NCBI GenBank assembly: GCA_029168955.1
Contig: JAPDOI010000039.1
Location: 1,364,001 to 1,428,000, forward strand
Reading direction: 5' to 3'
Length of the DNA: 64,000 nt
Origin: Aplectana chamaeleonis
Taxonomy: Eukaryota > Nematoda > Chromadorea > Rhabditida > Cosmocercidae
Shown here: positions 11,330 through 20,598 of the stretch, piece after piece
How positions within the stretch are numbered: position 1 is the first letter of the stretch
Layout of the letters: each line of letters starts with the position of its first letter
Made by a program: the position numbers and the translations under genes
Notes under the pieces: model-generated
What the model was told of the DNA's origin: nothing
Seen by the model: only the letters and a program-made list of their open reading frames with translations
The model's database searches: none

Positions 11330-11490
11330 CGTACCGTTCATGATTGCGGTGCCGTTGCTGTACTGTTGCGGACAAGAAGGAATCTTCCAAGATTCCGGAG
11401 CCGTTGCTGCAGTGTCGCGGCACGGGCTCGGATCACTGTGCCGTTGCTACATAAGCCCGGCACGATCTTGGGTTGCGGTGCCGTCCCGCC
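11330..11490. repeat. Irregular GTGCCGTTGC repeats
   Basis: GTGCCGTTGCTG-like units recur about every 40-50 bases with variable spacers. Similar words occur at 16110-16150 and in the array at 35.07-35.21 kb. Both short ORFs here are open because of this composition. Confidence 0.4.
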
Positions 11491-11737
11491 ACGGTCAATG
11501 CAAATTTTCTCAGATCACAACCCTCTCTCCATGACATAGATGAAATCTGAAAAATTATTTTTTGACCGTCCTATGCCTTTAAGATAAGAATCCTCTCCAG
11601 TAGTATGACAGCACAATGGTTTTTTCGTCATCGGATCAAATTCTGCTGTGGCTAATATGCCGATTTGTCATTAAATGAACTCTCCGAAAGATGCTAATCA
11701 GGAAAGTCTGCAGTCAGGGAAAGACTTCTGCGACGGT

Positions 11738-12240
11738 TTTAAATTGTGGTGAGCGCGAAGCGCTCACCAGATTTGGCTTTGATTCGCCTTCGCGCAACCC
11801 CCTGATCTCAGTATCAGGGTCCAGAGTAAACGTAGGACTACCGTCTTTTTTGCATTTAATATACTTTAGAAAGCTGAATAACTGTTCAAAAAAAATGGTC
11901 CGGAATGGTTACCTGAGATTCGCGAAAAAGTGTCAAAACTACGTCATTTTGGTCAAAAAAATGTTCATCTCCTTTTTTTCAGTTGGCGTTCACGATCTTG
12001 TTGGAACACTTATCGTTGAGCTAGAGAGCTCATTTTTGGCCAGGGAGCTGGTTATGTTTGCACCTAGCTCCTGTCAAATTTTGAAGTTTGTAGCTCAATT
12101 TTTGCGGAACCTCAAAATTGAGGGTCAAGAAAGACAAAAACACGTAAACATGTTATTATAAACCATCCGACGTTTACTCATTCGTAAAAATGAACTAGTG
12201 AAATAAACACCGTTACTGATAGGCTTTCGCTCAGGATTTG
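11738..12240 (+). repeat. Conserved left part of composite repeat, copy 1
   Basis: 11738-11800 carries a hairpin (GTGAGCGCGAAGCGCTCAC, then CAGATTTGG) also found at 24895-24945. 11965-12240 is homologous to 19360-19640 and, more weakly, to 27535-27700 (shared CAGNNGGCGTTCACGATCTTG, ACCTCAAAATTGAGGG, AACATGTTATT). In copies 1 and 2 it is followed directly by the 42-bp minisatellite. Confidence 0.65.
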
Positions 12241-12280
12241 ACGGGGCAACGCTTCAATCAATACGGCGGGATCTCGGAAG

Positions 12281-12779
12281 TACTTTTTGGAACGCCTCAC
12301 GGTGTGACTCAGCGGTACCCCAGTAGGAGTGCGCAAGACGCCGTAGAACGTGTGCGGGACCCAAGCGGGAGCGCGCCGGACGCCGATCATTTTTTCCGCA
12401 GGGCTACCGTAACCATTCTTGAACAAAACATGATAACGAACGGTAACACTCGCTCATAACATGCGGGGTATAAAAGGGCAGAGAGGAGGTATACATTCAT
12501 TCACACAGAGCTCCCGCGCCGGACGCCGTAGAAATTGTGCGGGACCCAAATGAGAGTGCGCAGGACGCCGTAGAAAGTGTGCAGGACCCAAATGAGGGTG
12601 CGCGGGACGCCGTAGAAAGAGTGTACGACCAAAATGACAAAACGTCGGACGCCGTAGAAAGTATGCGGGACCCTTATGGGCGTTCACAGAACGCCGTAGA
12701 AACTGTGTGGGACCCAAATGAGAGTGCGCAGGACGCTGTAGAAAGTGTGCGGTGACCAAGTGAAGTGCGCAAGACGCCG
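12281..12779 (+). repeat. 42-bp minisatellite array, first block
   Basis: The clearest units run 12520-12779. Unit structure: GCGCAGGACGCCGTAGAAAG, then TGTGCGGGACC, then CAAATGAGAGT; 42 bases, so a multiple of three. The frame is open on both strands: the + frame repeats DPNESAQDAVESVR and the minus frame repeats a 14-residue PAHSHLG..FLRR unit. 12281-12396 holds two degenerate units. The 12410-12520 spacer has a TATA-like motif. Confidence 0.85.
12410..12520 (+). promoter_or_regulatory. Duplicated segment with TATA box-like motif
   Basis: Contains GGGTATAAAAGGGCAG (TATAAAAG at 12469-12476) followed about 25-30 bases later by CATTCATTCACAC. The whole segment recurs at 13040-13140, where the box is weaker (GTGTAAAGG). 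A TATA box with an initiator-like site at this distance is a core promoter arrangement; whether it is used is unknown. Confidence 0.35.
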
Positions 12780-12975
12780 GGTGCTATGTGGGAAGGGGGG
12801 GGGGCATTATGGCGCGATGGATTTGGCCACGCCCATTTTACTGTGCCGCACTAAATTTGAGCCCCTCCCCGGGGTTTTCCTCCCCTGCCAAAATCAGGAG
12901 AGCCATGGCGGTACGGAAAAATGGGCGTGGCCAAGTGCGATACAACAGTGCCCCCCCCCTTTCCCACATAGCACC
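12780..12975. mobile_element. hAT-like MITE with G-run inverted ends
   Basis: 196 bp with inverted ends GGTGCTATGTGGGAAGGGGG / CCCCCTTTCCCACATAGCACC, flanked by AGACGCCG on both sides (12772-12779, 12976-12983). An 8-bp duplication fits hAT. Because AGACGCCG is also part of the minisatellite unit, the insertion clearly lies within the array. Inner segments GGCCACGCCCAT and ATGGGCGTGGCC also pair. Confidence 0.75.
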
Positions 12976-13039
12976 AGACGCCGTACAACGTGTGGGACCT
13001 AAATACAAGTACGCCCATGCCGATTATTTGCTAGCGTAA

Positions 13040-13140
13040 CCTTCTTGAACAAAGCATGATAACGAACGAAAACACACGCTCATAACATGCGGGGTGTAAA
13101 GGGCAGAGGAGCGGTATGCATTCATTCACACACCGCTCTC
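13040..13140 (+). repeat. Second copy of the TATA-containing segment
   Basis: Direct repeat of 12410-12520 (AGCATGATAACGAACG, GCTCATAACATGCGGGGTGTA, CATTCATTCACACA). It precedes an ATG at 13190 that opens a 143-codon frame running through the next minisatellite block. Confidence 0.7.
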
Positions 13141-13189
13141 TCCGAGAAGCCGCTGGGGAAGTGGCTGAGGAGGTCGAAATTATGCAAAC

Positions 13190-13621
13190 ATGATTGTTGG
13201 CTATTACGATGTGTTCATACCCAAGCTGACACTTGGCAAATTTTTAAAGAGGGTTAAGGTAGCACTGCGGAAAAACAATGATTGGCATGAGCGTGCTTGT
13301 GACCCAAATGGGTGTGCGCAGAACGCCGTAGAAAGTGTGCAGGACGTCATAGAAAGTGTGCAGGACATTGATGGGAGTGGGCAGGACGTCATAGATAGTG
13401 TGCAGGTCATCAGTGGCAGTGTGCAGGACGTCATAGTTGGGTGTGCAGGTCATCAGTGGGAGTGTGCAGGACGTCCTAGAAAGTGTGCAGGTCATCAGTT
13501 GGAGTGCGCAAGACGTCATAGAAGGGGGAGGGGCGGGGCAGGTCATCAGTGGGTTTATTTTGAATTCACACCACCAGGCATAAATCATGTTAGAAAGGAA
13601 ACCTTTAGGAAAAATAAATGA
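13190..13621 (+). other. Open frame through minisatellite (143 codons), unrecognised
   Basis: The first 35 residues (start MIVGYYDVFIPKLTLGKFLK) are not repeat-derived. The rest is imperfect 14-residue units, then a changed frame and a tail from foldback sequence. There is no homology I recognise, no splice context and no codon signature. I regard expression as unproven. It is listed because a TATA-like segment lies upstream and the repeat unit keeps the frame. Confidence 0.2.
13286..13545 (+). repeat. 42-bp minisatellite array, second block
   Basis: About six units of the form GTGCAGGACGTCATAGAAAG, then TGTGCAGGTC, then ATCAGTGGGAGT (42 bases). This is a sequence variant of the first block with GTC in place of GCC. 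Units at 13440-13480 are shortened. Confidence 0.8.
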
Positions 13622-14180
13622 AATTCCTGAAAGTTTAGGTTCCTGGCAAAAGTAAAGATTTGGCATGGCCATTTTTTCGAAAAATTAGAAATATACTCCT
13701 TAAAAAAGGGAAGGTAAAGAAAAATGGAAAAAGTTTTAAAATATTCCTGAGAACGATTTGGCGTAACATATCGAAGCTAAATCACGCGTGATAAGGCAAG
13801 CAGTAAAAGCTCGTTCAGAGCTGGAATGCCGCGGTCTTCACGTATTAAGTGAAGTAAAATCAACTGTTTGTTCCATATCACGCGTGATTTAGCTTCGATA
13901 TGTTCTACGGATAAGCTCATTTGATGCGATCCCTCCTTTTGCTCAACTCTTTTCAATAGTTGGTTCAAACTCGACTGCCAAATCATACTTTCAACTATTT
14001 CACTACATTTCCCAAAAATCAAATTATTCTACGCCAAATCGTTCTCAGGAATATTTCAAAACTTTATTCATTTTTCTTTACCTTCCCTTTTTAAGGAGTA
14101 TATTTCTAATTTTTCGAAAAAATGGCCATGCCAAATCTTTACTTTTGCCAGGAACCTAAACTTTCAGGAATCTGAGGATG
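13595..14180. repeat. Large foldback element (family P), full copy
   Basis: The left arm (13620-13800) and right arm (13873-14176) are complementary over long stretches: CTTTAGG-type end TTCCTGGCAAAAGTAAAGAT with its complement at 14140-14160, AATGGCCATGCCAAATC, and inner arms ATCGAAGCTAAATCACGCGT. The right arm carries an extra AT-rich segment. The same family occurs at 0.94-1.4, 20.14-20.43 plus 24.74-24.89, and 28.2-28.75 kb. Confidence 0.85.
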
Positions 14181-14265
14181 TCTATAGTTTGTGCATGGTT
14201 TGTCATGGGTGAGAATGCGCTCAGAACTTTGTCTTGTCAATGCCAATAGAGTTCTCGCTATAATT

Positions 14266-14388
14266 TTAGTCTGATGAATGGACGGGGCAGCGACGGTAGA
14301 TCGTCCCACGCAAATCGAAACCCCATTCCAGTGAGGCCGCCAACCCGCGCACGGCCAACCGCCTGGTCCATCCGTCAGACTAAATCGA
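14266..14388. repeat. Short palindromic MITE, better copy
   Basis: Ends TTTAGTCTGATGAATGGAC and GTCCATCCGTCAGACTAAA are inverted repeats; size about 123 bp. Homologous to 1537-1668. Confidence 0.7.
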
Positions 14389-14982
14389 AAAAGCAAACCA
14401 TACGCGTCTTCCAGGTAATATCAAATCACAAAAAACATATGCGGCACTTTTCTGTGGCCGAAACTTTCTAGTTTTCTGGTTAGTGGGGCTACTTTAAATG
14501 CGGAATCTGAAGTTCAAAATACAAACTTATCCATGAATCAAGTCAACTACTTGTGCATATGTATTCGGGTTGGTACCGTGCTCCACAGAATGGACTCAGA
14601 TAGCCACCGACACTGCACGGCTCCTTTTCTGTGAGTGGTGCGTAGTCAGCACCTTCTGCGGACAAAGATATTTTGCTGATGTGCTGCACGTAGTGCTCTT
14701 TGTCTGAGGAAAGTGGGTAATGGTTTAGCGCAATGAACACTCACCTTTCGATCCCCAAATGCATCTTCTTTTTGGAACATTTCGAACCCTTACGAAATTA
14801 ACGATGAATGTTTTAAGATAGACAAGCTATTTATTGCTGGTCGGGAGCAGACATAGAAGAAAAGGCTGCGAAGAATAGTGAGAGCATCAGGCCACCATAG
14901 AGAATCATACTCCTCACTAGTCTTCATAAATGAGGTCATTGACATGCACCGAACATTCGTAATCAATTTTAAACATTGAAAG
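14389..14982. other. Unassigned sequence
   Basis: No coding frame, inverted repeat or RNA gene was recognised here. Confidence 0.4.
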
Positions 14983-14988
14983 TTTAAA

Positions 14989-15472
14989 GGCAGTGTTCAC
15001 GATGAAAAAAGTTCTCGAAATTCCACTAGGATTGGGTAGTGGAGGGACACTCTGTAACGTTAACGTCGAAAGAACGCATGAAAACGAGCCAGGAAGAGCC
15101 CCAAAAGAGCCCGAAGTTGCAACTTCGAGCGCATTGAAAACCCCAAAAGCGCATCACACGCCCACCGACGCGAACAGATGAATGCTCGAGATCGTGAGAT
15201 GAGCGATGATTTTCAATTATTAGCACCGTTCTTCCCTTCATTCTCAGCTTCTCTCTTTACTCAGGTCAGCTCGCATAGATCGGCTGCAAAAGACGGAAGT
15301 TACAAGCCTCGGACAACTCGTCGACCATGTTTCCATAGCTCAATCTTTGAGGGACCATACCTGCTTTCACAGAAGGTCTTGTATGATTTCAGAAACACCA
15401 TTGGAATCAGCATGGGCCGTTTTCAAGAAAGGCGGAAAAACAGAAAAAACGATTTTCATCGTGAACACTGCC
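14989..15472. mobile_element. TTTAAA-flanked MITE, family B
   Basis: 484 bp with ends GGCAGTGTTCACGATGAAAA and TTTTCATCGTGAACACTGCC, flanked by TTTAAA (14983-14988) and TTTGAAA (15473-15479). The right half shares the GGCGGAAAAACAGAAAA block with family A, suggesting exchange between families. Confidence 0.75.
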
Positions 15473-15487
15473 TTTGAAAGTCTTAAA

Positions 15488-15977
15488 GGCACAGTCCCAC
15501 CTCAAGTACGAAATCTGAGATTTCGACAAATTTGTGGTGTGGAGCCACACTTCAGAACACCCGCGTAGTGAGGGCTCTCAATTCCTCCCAATTCCTCCGA
15601 ATAAGCGAGAAATAGGAAGAAGCCCACAGCAAGAGGTCACTTTGGCACGCCTCCTTGACGACATTTCGAGATCAAGAGTAAGGAGATGAGCGACGGTTTT
15701 CGAACAAGAAACCCGTTCTTCCCTTTGTTCGTAGCCTCTCTCTTCATTGAAGTCAACTCCCACACATCGGTTGGGAATGACGGAAACTACAAGCCTCATC
15801 AACTCGTCCAAAACTCCTTCTTGCTTTCGCAGCTGAATTCTAGGCAATTTTTGAAGGGTCACAACTCTGTTCCCAGGGCGTTTTGTGTGATTCCGGAGAC
15901 ATCATTGGAAACAGGATGGGGCTGCACTCATGATAAGCATCAAATCTTGGAAGACATTCCCAGGTTGTAGTGTGTCC
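15488..15977 (+). mobile_element. TTTAAA-flanked MITE, family A
   Basis: Starts GGCACAGTCCCACCTCAAG after TTAAA and ends CAGGTTGTAGTGTGTCC before TTAC. It is only 15 bases from the family-B element on its left. The body aligns with the 5428-5841 and 32110-32581 copies. Confidence 0.75.
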
Positions 15978-16892
15978 TTACTGTGTGCATTGAGTTTGGG
16001 TGAACTGCTATAGTGCGCACGTATGATTTGATGATTCGGTCAGAACTCCGACGTTCGCCGTTGTCTACAGGACGTCGATCCGCCCAGAACGAGTCTTCGC
16101 TGGTGAACAGGCAGCTACACGCGGTGCCGTCTCGGTGTGCCGTTGAGCAGGGGACGACGCGCTGTTAAACAGCCCATCGACCAGCAATCCCGCCGAGTGC
16201 CACAAATCGATGCAGACCGAGTTGTTGTTTACAGGACGACAAATCGGGATCTCTACGGCGGTGCAGGTCGATGGGCTGTTCTACAGAACATTCGCCAGGA
16301 CCCGGGTGACCAATCATTGCTCGTCCGGGTCGCCCGAAATGGTGAATCCTGTCGCGAGAAATTTTATACATTGTAGATTAGTCGTCCGTAACGTATATTC
16401 ACACGCGAACTCGCTGCACCGGGAAGGCAATTTTCGTCTTCCGGGTGGCCGGTAACAATCGAGGGGTTAGCGGGTCGCTCTGAAAGGTTATCGGGTCGCC
16501 CGAAACGGAATCTGGTCCCGATTTTGAGTGTCCGGGTGGCCCGAAATGCGGTTTTTCTGCACCTGGAAGGCCGGAACGAAGTTCTGAGTAGCGTACATCA
16601 ATCAATGTATCACGAAGATTGAGCCGCCCGAGTTCTCCTTTTTGGTTAGGTTAGATTCGCAATTCGTTTTTTTTGTTGATACTGTAGACTTCCATAGCAA
16701 TTCTCATTTTTCGATTATGTGAGATCTGTGATTCGTTTATTAATAACGTCTTTCCGTGGAAAAGGTGTTGGTGTCCTGCCCAGAGGTGGACCCGAAGGAT
16801 TCCGTGGTTTACGGAGCTTTCAGCAACCCCCATCGTAGGCAGATTTCGGTTTTACGTCCGTTTATGTGTGTCATTTGCGCCGTCGTTTTAAA
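15978..16892. other. Unassigned, with CCGGGTGGCCCG-like repeats
   Basis: 16290-16570 contains several short direct and inverted words around GGGTCGCCCGAAA / GGGTGGCCCGAAA. 16050-16073 is an exact inverted match to 19108-19131. No gene seen. Confidence 0.4.
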
Positions 16893-17339
16893 GGCAATGC
16901 TCACGATAAATTTCACTTCCGATATCTCCACGGCTTACGGCAGGGTCTGGTGCCCTATATAGCAAGGCATGCTTAACAAGGACACGAAAGACGCGTTTTT
17001 GAGCAAAACTAGTCCCTCTCTTATTTACGTTGATTTTTGAGCGTGGAGGAATTGACCGCTAGGTGAATGATACCTAGCAGTGCAATGAAGCGATCAGCTC
17101 ACTGATCAGCACTTCCTTGACTTGATCATTCCTGCAATCTGAGCCTTCATTTGTTCATTACGAGGGAGCGGATCTGGGATACCAGGCGTGTCTGGGACAC
17201 CAAAAGGCTTGTTTGCAGCTGTTATTTTGCCGCTCCTGGCTCGTTTTCTACCGTTCTTTCGACACTGGGAGCCTAGGATCCTTCTTGCCTATCATTTCGC
17301 TGTCAAAAGTCAACGAGAATGATCATTGTGAACGCTGCC
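16893..17339 (-). mobile_element. TTTAAA-flanked MITE, family C, copy 1 (reverse)
   Basis: 447 bp, flanked by TTTAAA (16887-16892) and TTTGAG. Ends GGCAATGCTCACGATAAATT and GATCATTGTGAACGCTGCC. The body aligns in the opposite orientation with 38756-39195 (GCATGCTTAACAAG, CACTGGGAGCCTAGGATCCT, GCTCCTGGCTCG). Confidence 0.75.
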
Positions 17340-17499
17340 TTTGAGCTGTTTGAGAAGAATCTCTGATCATTCGGTGGTGTTTATTTACCCTGATTCCCAT
17401 CCATGTTGTCAATACTCGAGGAGAGGTAAGTGTAGCTAGAAAAAAAATTAGATAAAAAAATAGGCGTAATTAGCCGATATTACATTTTCTGGTTAACAA

Positions 17500-18514
17500 G
17501 GAAAGCCATTTCAGCGTAGTCCGGAATGAGCGAAATGCAGTACATTGCTGCGAGCTCAAAAAAATCGCCGCATTCAATGCGTGTCCAACATGTATCCAAC
17601 TCGAGTAACCACACCCATTAAAAAGGTGTATTGCAGGGATACGTGCTCCAAACAACACCACGTGCTGCAACATTTTACCTGAGGAGCACGTGTTGCAAAA
17701 TTCAATCGCAGGAGCGCATGCTGCAAGGTAGTCCAGCGTTATTGTAGCAGCACACCGACATGCAAGTCGGCCAGCTCGCCGAGCACCATCTGGGGCCGCG
17801 AGTGGTTGGACGAGGTCTCCAGCGGCTGGGCGAGCACAGCACCTCAAACTCGGGTAATTCAACCAGCTAGGCTGCCGCTTTTTACGAAGTATTCGAATTT
17901 CGAGTATTATTCGGAAGTCCGTTTTCGAAATATTCGAATATTATTTGAAAATCAAAATTCTCGAATTTTGAACCTTGAATGATTCGAAATACCAAAAATC
18001 ATTCGAATAGTTTTCGAATATAACAATTCGGTCCGAAGTATACCAAATAGCCAACCCTGAAAAAATCGGGACACGAAAAAACATTTTAGTTTTTGTAGTT
18101 CACCTACCGCTCTGAGAGAGAACCTTTTTTGATCTGCGATTAGGCCAGAGTCACTCACAGATTTAACTACATACTAGTAGCGAGTATACTTTGACCGAAT
18201 TGATTGATTCGAGTATTCATTCGACTGGAAAATTCGACTTCGAAAATTCGAATATTCGAAAACTGCGAATTCCCGAATTATTCGAAAACCGACTATTCGA
18301 AAAGTGCCAATTTCGGAATGATTCGAAAACCGAATATTCGAAAAGTTGAATATTCGAAGAGTTCAAATTTTCGGATCATTCGAAAAACTCAAATTTCGAA
18401 TTATTCGAAAAGTCGAGTATTCAAAAAAAATGAAAAAGTAAAAGCTTAGTAGCGAGGGCATCCTCGCAAGGTACTCCATTTTTCTCATTCCGGACTACGC
18501 TGAAATGGCTTTCC
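17500..18514. mobile_element. Element with 31-bp perfect inverted ends and TTCGAA arrays
   Basis: The left end 17500-17530 begins GGAAAGCCATTTCAGCGTAG; its exact complement is 18484-18514. Between them lie GC-rich sequence (17540-17860) and long degenerate arrays of TATTCGAA/TTCGAAAA motifs (17880-18010 and 18195-18435) that are self-complementary. No flanking duplication could be fixed. The 17470-17862 minus frame lies inside it and has no recognised domain. Confidence 0.6.
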
Positions 18515-18596
18515 CATCAAGTAGTATATAATGGCTGTGATTAAGCAGTAGAGTGTTTTCCGCATAAGGACGTCATTATTAAAATAATGTAACGTC

Positions 18597-18735
18597 GGCA
18601 TGGATCCTAATGAGACTTTGCGTTTACTATTGAAGGTTGGCGCAAACTCGGGGCCATATGCTATAACGTAGGTGCGCCGAGTTTGTGCCAACCTCCAAGG
18701 AGGAACGCAAAGTCACATTAGGATCCACGCCTATG
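18597..18735. repeat. Short foldback MITE
   Basis: GGATCCTAATGAGACTTTGC and GAAGGTTGGCGCAAACTCGG on the left pair with CCGAGTTTGTGCCAACC and GCAAAGTCACATTAGGATCC on the right; about 139 bp. Confidence 0.75.
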
Positions 18736-19359
18736 TTAGTCTTTTCCTAAAAAATTTGGTTGACAGGGTCCAATTTCTCTGTTCGGGTTAGATCAGAACC
18801 GAAATAGAGAAAATCGAGCCTCATTATCAAGTTTTCTAAGGAGATAAACCCCCATTCGATTGGTGACGTCATAAGGCGGCTGATGCTCCGCTGGGATGGT
18901 AATATCAGGTCTACGGGATGTTGATAGGATGTGAACGCGGAATCGGGGATGGAGACCCTCCCCCGATTGAGTGTATACAGGAGAAGCGATTCCGCAGATA
19001 GGTTGTCTACGGCACCGTGGAGGGGGCGACGGGCAGTTCTCGAGGGGCGATCTCTGCCCTTTTCGGATGCCTACAGGGAGCATTGCGTGAGGTGACATCT
19101 CATCCGTGTCCTGTAGACAACGGCGAACGTCTGAGGGAGCGTTTTCGCGTGCTTATCGTCCTTTTCGAACGACTCTCTTCAAAATGAATTTTTCTCAAAT
19201 CTGACAACGATTTCAGAATGCAGGTGAGAAGCGGTGGAAATGCGGTTTTTTCTCCATCGGAAAGAGCGTAAAAAGTTGGGGTATTCACGAAAAGATGGTT
19301 TGGAATGGCTTCTTGGCGCTCGAGAAAAATGGCGAAAACCACGTGATTTTGGTCAAAGA

Positions 19360-19640
19360 ACTGTTAATCTCCTTTTTTTCAGACGGCGTTCACGATCTTG
19401 TTGCAACACTTAAAATTTAGCTAGGAAGTCACTTTTCTGGCAGGAGGCTGGAAATGGATGCAACTAGCTCCTATTCAATGTTGGAGCTGAAAGCTCAATT
19501 GAAGCGGAACCTCAAAATTGAGGGCCAAGACGGGTAAAAACATGTAAACATGTTATTGTAAACCATCCTACGCTCACTGAACCTTAAAAATGAACTAATG
19601 AAAATCAACACAGCTAATTATAGGCTTCCGCCCAAGATTG
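19360..19640 (+). repeat. Conserved left part of composite repeat, copy 2
   Basis: Homologous to 11965-12240; the upstream region 19230-19360 also resembles 11830-11965. It is followed immediately by a minisatellite block, as in copy 1. Confidence 0.65.
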
Positions 19641-19675
19641 TTTCCTCTTTGAGACGGTTGGTGTGAAAAGGATTT

Positions 19676-19975
19676 GAGGAGTGCGCAGGGCGCAGCAGAA
19701 AGTGCGCGGGCCCCCAGTGGGAATTCTCAGGACGCCGTAAAAAAAGTCTGCGGAACCTCAGTGGGGATGCGCAGGACGCCGTAGAAAGTGTGCGGGCCCT
19801 AGTGGGAGTGCGCAGGACGCTGCAAAAATGTACGGGACCACTGTGGGAGTGTGCAGGACGCCGTAGAAAGTGTGCGAGACCCCAGTGGGAAAGCGCATGA
19901 CGTCGCAAAAAATGTACGGGGCCCGACTGGAAGTGCGCACGATGCCGTAAAACGTGTACGGGACCTCAGTAGGAA
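19676..19975 (+). repeat. 42-bp minisatellite array, third block
   Basis: About seven units of the same 42-base motif (GCGCAGGACGCCGTAGAAAG, then TGTGCGGGACC, then CCAGTGGGAGT). The minus frame stays open through most units. It lies in the same position in the composite repeat as the blocks at 12.5 kb. Confidence 0.82.
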
Positions 19976-20137
19976 AGAAAGGGTCGTGTTTTTCATGTCT
20001 GCGGGTCACAATTTTTAGGAGTTATAGTCGTCCGACAACACCGATCGGTAATGATTTAATTATTTACCGTAGGCAAAAGCGTAAAAGCATAAAAGGTTTC
20101 GTCTCTCCAGAATGGGAATCGCTAAGCAAAAATCAGG

Positions 20138-20433
20138 TCAGAAAGGGATCCTTTGGGAAAAATATATGAAATTTCCAAAAGTTTAGCTTTCTGGCAAAAG
20201 TAATGATTTGGCAATGTTATAACTAGAAGAAATATAGAAGCTGACAAAATAAAATATAAAAAAAAACTCGAAATATGTTTGAAAATGATTTTGCCCAAAA
20301 TAACCACAACTAATAAAAAACTGGGAAATGTAGTGAAATGACCAAAACCGGATTTGGCGGTCATTCATAGGCCAACTTTTGATAAGTAGTGACTGACGAG
20401 AGATTACATTTTACAAGATTCTCCGTTAAACTT
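20138..20433. repeat. Foldback element (family P), left half, split by a LINE
   Basis: GTCAGAAAGGGATCCTTTGG, TTTAGCTTTCTGGCAAAAGT and GGCGGTCATTCATAGG match the left arm at 28.2-28.4 kb. It stops at CTCCGTTAAACTT, where the LINE begins. The other half resumes at 24742. Confidence 0.8.
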
Positions 20434-20598
20434 GATTTGATTTGATTTGATTTATTACACGGTAGAACCGTGTGATAGACAAACAACAAAACGAAACACC
20501 TAAACGGCAACTGAAAAAGATCAAAGATAGAGGACAATAATAAAGCAGATCGATAAACTGACTACGAGGCAACACCGGCACCATAAAGGGATGAGATC

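Noticed and set aside
12520..13545. A CRISPR-like array or a repeat-protein gene
   Set aside because: Units are contiguous 42-mers without unique spacers, both strands are equally open, and blocks recur in a non-coding repeat context.
17470..17862. 130-codon minus ORF
   Set aside because: It lies inside a repeat with perfect inverted ends and overlaps a GC-rich block; no domain recognised.
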